From NCBI GenBank assembly GCA_002705265.1, contig PAHR01000021.1:1-64000 (forward strand): 64,000 nt of DNA, given 5' to 3'. A model generated the notes under the pieces. It was not told the origin of the DNA. It saw only the letters and a program-made list of their open reading frames with translations, and did not search any database. Shown piece by piece: positions 57,759-64,000 of this stretch. A program made the position numbers and the translations under genes. This DNA is from Pelagibacteraceae bacterium. Its GTDB lineage: Bacteria > Pseudomonadota > Alphaproteobacteria > HIMB59. The stretch's first letter is position 1; every line of letters begins with the position of its first letter.

Positions 57759-58309
57759 TAAGTTTTTATTTCTGCAATATTTAAAGTTTCGTTTGTATAA
57801 ATGCAAAGCTCAGCCGCAATTTTTAGTGACTCAGTTGCAATTTCTTTTGCGCCTAGCTTGCTATTTCTCTTTAATGCTCGCGCAGCACTTAAAGCAAAAT
57901 TACCTCCAGAACCAATTGCAATGACACCTTGCTCAGGCTCTAAAACATCTCCGGTCCCACTTATTAAAAACGTCTCATTCTTATCTGCAGCAATAATCAT
58001 TGATTCAAGTCTTCTTAGATATTTATCTGTTCTCCAATCTTTTGCTAGTTCAACACAAGCCCTTTTAAGATTATATGAGTATTCCTCGCATTTTTTCTCT
58101 AATCTCTCGAAAAGCGTAAACGCGTCAGCCGTTGATCCAGCAAAGCCGACGATAATTTTTTCATCGTTAAAAGTCCTAATTTTATTGGCATTTGACTTCA
58201 TTACGGATGTTCCAAGTGTTACCTGTCCATCAGAAGCAATTACTACGGATTTTTCATCCCTGACACAAACAACCGTAGTCGCCCTTATAATTGTTTTGTT
58301 TTTTTCCAT
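57758..58309 (-). CDS. hslV: ATP-dependent protease peptidase subunit HslV
   Basis: [60 protein letters not shown]; start refined to [12 protein letters not shown] (58309). Confidence 0.97.
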   Translation of the reverse strand: MEKNKTIIRATTVVCVRDEKSVVIASDGQVTLGTSVMKSNANKIRTFNDEKIIVGFAGSTADAFTLFERLEKKCEEYSYNLKRACVELAKDWRTDKYLRRLESMIIAADKNETFLISGTGDVLEPEQGVIAIGSGGNFALSAARALKRNSKLGAKEIATESLKIAAELCIYTNETLNIAEIKT

Positions 58310-58350
58310 TAATCTTATAAATATAGTTATTAAATATCCATTTACAAACC

Positions 58351-58935
58351 ATGAGAAAATATTTATTAAACAGGAAAACAAAAGAAACAGATATCAACAT
58401 TAATATCAATATTGATGGTTCTGGAAAAAGCAACATTAGCACAAAAATTCCTTTTTTTGACCACATGCTTGAACAAATTTCTACTCACTCATTGGTTGAC
58501 CTGGACATAAATTGTGATGGCGACTTAGATATTGACTATCATCACACCGTAGAAGATGTTGGCTTAGTTTTGGGCCAGGCAATTAAAGAGAGCTTGGGGG
58601 ACAAAAAAGGCATAAAGAGATTTTCAAATGCGTACGTTGCATTTGATGAAACATGCACAAGGACTGTTTTAGATCTTTGTAACAGGCCTTTTTTTATATG
58701 GAATGTAAAAACTTCTTTAGAAAAAGTAGGTGACATAGACACGGAACTATTCCCAGAGTTTTTTAAATCTCTTACAACTGAAGCTAAAATGAACTGTCAT
58801 ATCGAAACATTATACGGGAATAACAACCATCATATTATTGAAAGCTGTTTTAAGTCATTTGCATTAGCGCTTAAAGAAGCAACAGAGATTGATCAAAGAA
58901 AAACTTCTGTGCCTAGCTCTAAAGGGGCGCTTTGA
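58351..58935 (+). CDS. hisB: Imidazoleglycerol-phosphate dehydratase
   Basis: [61 protein letters not shown]. Confidence 0.97.
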   Translation: MRKYLLNRKTKETDINININIDGSGKSNISTKIPFFDHMLEQISTHSLVDLDINCDGDLDIDYHHTVEDVGLVLGQAIKESLGDKKGIKRFSNAYVAFDETCTRTVLDLCNRPFFIWNVKTSLEKVGDIDTELFPEFFKSLTTEAKMNCHIETLYGNNNHHIIESCFKSFALALKEATEIDQRKTSVPSSKGAL

Positions 58936-59567
58936 AAAAAAAAGTTATTGGATTAATTGACAGTGACTCAGGAAATATAGGGTCTATTAAAAAAGCTATA
59001 CTAAAATCAATAGTAAGAAAACCATATAAATTAAAAATAATAAGAACAAAAAAAGATTTTATTAATGTAGATAAAATTATATTACCGGGCCAAGGAGCAT
59101 TTGCAACGCTAATAAATAGTTTAAAAAAAAAGAAATTATATAATGAGCTACTTAAGTCTATTACAGATTTATCACTGCCTTACCTTGGGATTTGCGTTGG
59201 TATGCAAATATTAGCATCATATGGACATGAAAATAAAAAAATAAGGGGCATGAATATAATTAAAGGAGACATTGTTAAATTTTCCAAAAAAAAACTTACT
59301 ATTCCTCATATGGGGTGGAACTCCATAAGTATTAAAAAAGAAAACAAGGTTTTTAAAAAAAAAGATCTACATCTCAAAGATTTTTACTTTGTTCATAGTT
59401 ATTACTTTAAAGGAGTTAAAAAAGAGGATGTAACAGCGACAACAAATTATAGCATTAACTATCCATCAATTATTTCCAAAAACAACATATATGGAGTACA
59501 GTTTCATCCTGAAAAAAGCCACAAAATTGGCTTTAAAATAATCAATAATTTTATATTGAAATCATGA
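58932..59567 (+). CDS. hisH: Imidazole glycerol phosphate synthase subunit HisH
   Basis: IILPGQGAFATLINSL, YLGICVGMQILAS, HMGWNSI, YGVQFHPEKSHKIG; TTG start. Confidence 0.96.
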   Translation: MKKKVIGLIDSDSGNIGSIKKAILKSIVRKPYKLKIIRTKKDFINVDKIILPGQGAFATLINSLKKKKLYNELLKSITDLSLPYLGICVGMQILASYGHENKKIRGMNIIKGDIVKFSKKKLTIPHMGWNSISIKKENKVFKKKDLHLKDFYFVHSYYFKGVKKEDVTATTNYSINYPSIISKNNIYGVQFHPEKSHKIGFKIINNFILKS

Positions 59568-60280
59568 AAATTTATCCCGCAATAGACATTAGTGAGGGCG
59601 CTTGCATAAGACTTACTAAAGGGGTCTTCGAAGATAAATCGGTTTATAAATTCAGCCCATTGGAAATGGCCATGGAATACAAAAAAGAAGGATTTGAGAA
59701 CATACATATTGTTGACATTGATGCAACTCTTGCTAGGGGAAACAACTTTGAATTAATAAAGGATATAAGAAAAAAAATTGATATAAATATACAAGTAGCC
59801 GGAGGCATTAGAGATACAAAAACAATTAAAGATAAAATTAATTATGGATTTAATCAAATTGTAATTGGAACGCTTGCCGTAAAAAAAACCGATTTTATTA
59901 ATGACCTCTTAGATGATGAACAAAGCAAAATATCAATAGCTTTGGATTTAAAAGATGGTTTTATTGCTAGTCATGGATGGAAGGAAAAGAACATTGTGTC
60001 TCTTTCAGACATAACAAAAATTTATAACAATAAAAATATTCATTCGTATTTTATAACAGATGTGTCAAAAGACGGTATGCTGAGTGGACTAAATTTTGAT
60101 ATTTTCAATTCTGTAAAAAAACTTACATCAAAAAAAATTACAGTTGGCGGAGGTGTGAAAAATATGGAGGATATCATTAAAGCAAATAAAAAAGGATATG
60201 ATGGAATTGTTGTGGGTAAGGCAATTTATGAGCATAATATTAAATTAAGAGATCTTTCAAAATATCAAACACAATGTTAA
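59564..60280 (+). CDS. hisA: Phosphoribosylformimino-5-aminoimidazole carboxamide ribotide isomerase
   Basis: IYPAIDISEGACIRLTKG, VDIDATLARGNNFELI, VAGGIRDTKTI. Confidence 0.96.
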   Translation: MKIYPAIDISEGACIRLTKGVFEDKSVYKFSPLEMAMEYKKEGFENIHIVDIDATLARGNNFELIKDIRKKIDINIQVAGGIRDTKTIKDKINYGFNQIVIGTLAVKKTDFINDLLDDEQSKISIALDLKDGFIASHGWKEKNIVSLSDITKIYNNKNIHSYFITDVSKDGMLSGLNFDIFNSVKKLTSKKITVGGGVKNMEDIIKANKKGYDGIVVGKAIYEHNIKLRDLSKYQTQC

Positions 60281-61026
60281 AAGTTAGAATTATTCCATGT
60301 TTAGACATAATAAAAAACAAAGTTGTCAAGGGAGTAAAATTTAAAAACATAAAAACTCTTGGCGATCCTGTTTTGTTCGCAAAAAAATATTCTGATTCTG
60401 GTGCTGATGAAATATGTATGCTAGATATCACAGCATCTCATGAAAAGAGGAAGACTTTTTTAAAAACGGTAGAGGCAATTGCTAAAGTTATAGACATACC
60501 ACTAACTGTTGGAGGAGGAGTCTCTCAATTAAATGATATTACAACATTGTTAAATGCAGGGGCAGACAAAATTTCAATCAATACAGCTGCGGTTTTAAAT
60601 CCCAATCTTATCAAAAAAGCATCAATAAAGCATGGATCCCAATGTATAGTCGTTGCAATAGATGGAAAAAGACATAATAAAAAAATGATCGTTACAATTA
60701 AAGGAGGAAGAGAAAAAACAGACAAAACACTTATTAATTGGGCAAAAAAAATGCAAGCTTTTGGCGCGGGAGAACTTCTAGTAACCTCAATGGATACAGA
60801 TGGAGTACAAAAGGGATTTGATAAAGAAATGTTAAAATTAATTAATAAAGAAGTAACTATACCAGTTATTGCATCAGGGGGAGTGGGAAAATTAAGACAC
60901 TTCATTGAAGGATATGAAACGAACTCCAGTGGACTTTTAGCTGCAAGCGTATTTCACACATCAAAATATTCCATTACAAAGGTTAAAAATTATTTAAAAA
61001 GGAATAAGATACCGGTAAGACTATAA
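60274..61026 (+). CDS. hisF: Imidazole glycerol phosphate synthase subunit HisF
   Basis: RIIPCLDIIKNKVVKGVKF, LTVGGGVSQLNDI, SMDTDGVQKGFDKEML, IASGGVGKLRHFIEG. Confidence 0.97.
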   Translation: MLKVRIIPCLDIIKNKVVKGVKFKNIKTLGDPVLFAKKYSDSGADEICMLDITASHEKRKTFLKTVEAIAKVIDIPLTVGGGVSQLNDITTLLNAGADKISINTAAVLNPNLIKKASIKHGSQCIVVAIDGKRHNKKMIVTIKGGREKTDKTLINWAKKMQAFGAGELLVTSMDTDGVQKGFDKEMLKLINKEVTIPVIASGGVGKLRHFIEGYETNSSGLLAASVFHTSKYSITKVKNYLKRNKIPVRL

Positions 61027-61361
61027 TGAATTATGATAATGAAAATATTTTTGCTAAAATTATTAAAGGCGAAATACCATCAGAAAAGATTTTAGAAACA
61101 GATTTTATTTTAGCTTTTAATGACATTTCACCAAAAGCCAAGATACATGTTTTAGTTATACCAAAAGGAAAATATATTGATATTTATGATTTTAATAAAA
61201 ATGCTTCGCGTGAAGAAATTTTAGGCTTTTGGGAAGGCGTTAACGAAACAATTCAAAAACTAAAGTTAGAGGAACTCGGGTTTCAAATTAAGATTCACAA
61301 GGGTGAAAGCGGAGGACAAGAAGTATTTCACTTCCATATTCACATTCTATCAAACGATTAG
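61026..61361 (+). CDS. HIT-family nucleotide-binding protein
   Basis: IFAKIIKGEIPSEKILETD, AFNDISPKAKIHVLVIPK, HKGESGGQEVFHFHIHILSN. Confidence 0.94.
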   Translation: MNYDNENIFAKIIKGEIPSEKILETDFILAFNDISPKAKIHVLVIPKGKYIDIYDFNKNASREEILGFWEGVNETIQKLKLEELGFQIKIHKGESGGQEVFHFHIHILSND

Positions 61362-61384
61362 TAAAATATTAAAAATATGTTTAT

Positions 61385-62005
61385 TTAAGAATCAGAGAGC
61401 TCAGGGCTAATGATATCTACATAGTCAATGATATCTAAAACACCCTTGATAGATCGTGCATGTTCAAACACTCTTTCCAGCTCTTCTGTATTTGATGTAA
61501 CGCCCATTATAAAAATAATTTTATCTTGAACCTCAAAAGTATATTTTAGTTTTTTAATATTTCTATCAACCAAAACCTTACCAAGCAATTGAGCATGAAT
61601 TGATTTGTCCTCGGCATAATTTATTATGTTAAGCCCCTCTGTTAAATCAATTTCATTTAAAACTTCAGTAACACCTGTTTGTTTCCAGGCAAGCCTAACA
61701 ATCTCAACTCTTTGTGACTGATCTTTAACTTTGCCTGTCAAAAGAACTTTACCTTGTTGAACATCAACGCCAATTTTAGTTACAAGTATAGCGTCATACA
61801 TAAAAATTCTATCTTTAATGCCCAAAGATATGGCAGTATCATTTACCGCCTCTCCTAAAGTTTTTTCATCTTGTGTTGTGGCAACTCCTGTTGTGACTCC
61901 CGTGCCTATTATTTGCGTTCCTGAACAGCTAAATAAGATCAGCGGCAGTAAAAGAATCAGGCAGCTAATTTTTTTTAAGGGAAAGAATTCTTTTATAAAG
62001 CTCAT
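61385..62005 (-). CDS. BON-domain lipoprotein (OsmY/DolP-like)
   Basis: Lipobox LFSCSG; two BON-like repeats (VLLTGKVKDQSQRVEIVRLAW; IIFIMGVTSNTEELERVFEHARSI). Confidence 0.85.
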   Translation of the reverse strand: MSFIKEFFPLKKISCLILLLPLILFSCSGTQIIGTGVTTGVATTQDEKTLGEAVNDTAISLGIKDRIFMYDAILVTKIGVDVQQGKVLLTGKVKDQSQRVEIVRLAWKQTGVTEVLNEIDLTEGLNIINYAEDKSIHAQLLGKVLVDRNIKKLKYTFEVQDKIIFIMGVTSNTEELERVFEHARSIKGVLDIIDYVDIISPELSDS

Positions 62006-62783
62006 TTCTTTTTATTTTATATTTTGTTGAGTATATTTCATATATATTTTTTTTTCCGTATTTTTCAATATCTTTTAATAATGTATTGTCGTCAAATTTT
62101 TTATTATGCTTGACTTCATTAAATTCTACGCAAACCACCAGCTCTCCTTTTAGATTCATGGGCAAAAGTTCCCTAAAATTATTTAAGTTAAAATGGATTT
62201 TTTTTTCATAAATTTTAGTCATTTCATTTAGTATGACAACATTCGCGCTTGAGTCCAATTCTGATAATAATTCAATTTCTTTGTTGAGCTGAGAGCTTGT
62301 AGTAAAAAAAATTAGATTTGACGATATAATATTTTCAAAAATCTTCTTTTTTTGCTGGATCTTTTTAGGCAGAAATCCCAAAAAAACAAATGGATTTGGA
62401 TTTAAAAATCCACATAGTTGTATAGCCATCGTTAAGGAACTAGGCCCGGGAATGCTTTCGACATGACAGTTATTTTCAAACAAATATTTTATTAATTTTG
62501 CCCCCGGGTCTGATATTAACGGAGAGCCAGCATCAGAAATTAAAGAAATAATCTTACCTTGCTCTATTTTTTGTTTTATATAATTATGTTTAAGGTCAAA
62601 GTCATGGTCAGTATATTTTTCAACATATAAAGGATTAATATTAATGTGTCTAAATAGCTTTGAGCTGTGTTTTGTGTTTTCACAAAAAATAATATCAGAT
62701 TTTTTTAAGACACTAATGCCCCTTATTGTGATATCATCTAAATTTCCTATGGGAGTTGCAACTATATATAACCCAGGTTTCAT
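61965..62783 (-). CDS. rsmI: 16S rRNA (cytidine1402-2'-O)-methyltransferase RsmI
   Basis: LYIVATPIGNLDDITIRGISVLKKSDIIFCENTKHS, LISDAGSPLISDPGAKL, IPGPSSLTMAI. Confidence 0.96.
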   Translation of the reverse strand: MKPGLYIVATPIGNLDDITIRGISVLKKSDIIFCENTKHSSKLFRHININPLYVEKYTDHDFDLKHNYIKQKIEQGKIISLISDAGSPLISDPGAKLIKYLFENNCHVESIPGPSSLTMAIQLCGFLNPNPFVFLGFLPKKIQQKKKIFENIISSNLIFFTTSSQLNKEIELLSELDSSANVVILNEMTKIYEKKIHFNLNNFRELLPMNLKGELVVCVEFNEVKHNKKFDDNTLLKDIEKYGKKNIYEIYSTKYKIKRNELYKRILSLKKN

Positions 62784-62797
62784 TGGGACCTAGATTA

Positions 62798-63793
62798 ATG
62801 AAATTATTAATAATTTGCACACTATTTATTATTTATGCCTGTGCGCCAACCACACAGCAAACGCCCATTAAAAAGGAAAAACCCACAATTGAAATAGTTC
62901 CACAAGCCCCAGTGGAAATTAAAAACCTAGATAATGTCATTGTAGTCTTGGATGAAAACAAAACATCCCAAAAGTTATTTTTTGAAGAATTTACTAATTC
63001 CAATTTAATTACCGAACTAGATAAAAAAATTATATTTTATTATGACATAGAAGAAATCACGGACGAAAAGATAAATAATACTATTATAATCGGCCCCAAT
63101 AAGTCAGATAAGCTCATACTGTTAAAAGAAAAATTAGGCAATAACAATTTAATATTAAGTCTTACAAATGACCTAACTCTAAAAAGGCAATTCAACGAAG
63201 ACCAAATTATTTTTTTAGGAATGTCACCTTTTTTTCACGTAGCAAAATTAAAACAAGAATTATTTGCCTCAACATCAGTTGCGGTTTTATACAAGCAAAG
63301 TTTTTATGGAGTTAGAATAAATAATTATCTTAAAAAATTATATATAGGTAAATACATAAAATCATCGCCTTATACCGAAGAGCCACAAGATATTATTTTT
63401 TCAATTAAAGCACTTGGTGATTTAGCCCAGTATGACAATGTCATTCTGATTGATGACACAATGGTTTACAAAAACGTTCTAACTAATCTTGCATCACAAG
63501 ATACAATTTACCCTTATAATAAAATTTATTTAATTGATAATTTTTTAGAGCAGAGGAACTCTATATCTAGTTTCTATAATCAAATTAACAGAGCAAATAT
63601 TTCAAATATTGATTTAAAATCAGCAAAAGATCCGCATAGAGAGTTTTTTTATCGCGCATCTGTAAATATGGCTATTTCAATTGCGCACGAAATTATTAAA
63701 ACAAAAGAGTTCTCCAAAATAGTTTATTCTGACCAACTGGGGTTTTTAGAAGTAAAAGACCTTACAATAAATTATCCAATAAAATTTGACTAA
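62798..63793 (+). CDS. Periplasmic-binding-fold lipoprotein, LppC/LpoA-like (penicillin-binding protein activator)
   Basis: Lipobox IYAC; type-1 periplasmic binding-like fold; location beside rsmI; start refined to MKLLIICTLF. Confidence 0.65.
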   Translation: MKLLIICTLFIIYACAPTTQQTPIKKEKPTIEIVPQAPVEIKNLDNVIVVLDENKTSQKLFFEEFTNSNLITELDKKIIFYYDIEEITDEKINNTIIIGPNKSDKLILLKEKLGNNNLILSLTNDLTLKRQFNEDQIIFLGMSPFFHVAKLKQELFASTSVAVLYKQSFYGVRINNYLKKLYIGKYIKSSPYTEEPQDIIFSIKALGDLAQYDNVILIDDTMVYKNVLTNLASQDTIYPYNKIYLIDNFLEQRNSISSFYNQINRANISNIDLKSAKDPHREFFYRASVNMAISIAHEIIKTKEFSKIVYSDQLGFLEVKDLTINYPIKFD

Positions 63794-64000
63794 TTTTTTT
63801 TTTAAAATCTAAAAAAGCAAAATATCTGTGGGATAAAATTAGTTTTTCAATTTTTTCCATTTCAGCAAATGTTTTTTTGTGCCCTTTTGGGACAAAAAAA
63901 GGATCAAATCCGAAGCCGTTATGACCTCTTTTATTTTTTATAATCTTTCCCTCTACCATTCCATTAGCTGATATTTCATTATCTTTATCTAAATAATTTA
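63762..64000 (-). CDS. rdgB: RdgB/HAM1 non-canonical purine NTP pyrophosphatase (C-terminal part; N-terminus beyond window)
   Basis: EGKIIKNKRGHNGFGFDPFFVPKGHKKTFAEM; frame stays open to window edge (NYLDKDNEISANG). Confidence 0.88.
   Translation of the reverse strand, partial: NYLDKDNEISANGMVEGKIIKNKRGHNGFGFDPFFVPKGHKKTFAEMEKIEKLILSHRYFAFLDFKKKISQILLDNLL

Noticed and set aside
57801-58403. 200-aa plus-strand ORF opposite hslV
   Set aside because: Entirely antisense to well-conserved hslV; no recognisable domain; a shadow ORF.
60525-60905. 126-aa minus-strand ORF
   Set aside because: Antisense to hisF; shadow ORF.
1-64000. CRISPR arrays, toxin-antitoxin, restriction or other defence systems
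   Set aside because: No repeat-spacer structure and no protein with defence-related motifs recognised in any ORF.

Overview
The window is an AT-rich, gene-dense bacterial chromosomal segment. Its gene content and synteny fit a streamlined marine alphaproteobacterium (SAR11/HIMB59-like; the taxonomy is inference). Left part (about 1.4-30.2 kb): a carbohydrate/polyol catabolic island with two ABC uptake systems, three FGGY kinases, three class II aldolase-domain proteins, two glycerol-1-phosphate-dehydrogenase-like Fe-ADH paralogs, a GpsA-like and a GlpD/EryB-like dehydrogenase, an RpiB-like isomerase, SDRs, a HAD phosphatase and a DeoR-type regulator. Middle (30.3-41.2 kb): cnoX-like thioredoxin/TPR, Lon N-domain protein, ubiH-like, ftsK, a degenerate response-regulator-like protein, lolA-like, yggS, two divergent sulfotransferase-like genes and a porin. 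Right part (41-64 kb): the conserved alphaproteobacterial origin-proximal block leuS-lptE?-holA?-parB-parA-rsmG-mnmG-mnmE-(rlmN)-rho, then maf-aroE-coaE-dnaQ-tim44-like-smr, hslUV, hisBHAF, HIT, BON, rsmI, lppC-like and rdgB. Main items for follow-up: the uncharacterised polyol island, an asymmetric pair of ABC ATPases with one degenerate catalytic site, a parS-like site over the mnmG start codon, a candidate oriC between rho and maf, an N-terminally truncated LeuS, a strongly reduced HolA candidate, and a cryptic sulfotransferase-like gene. No CRISPR array, transposon or prophage was recognised.
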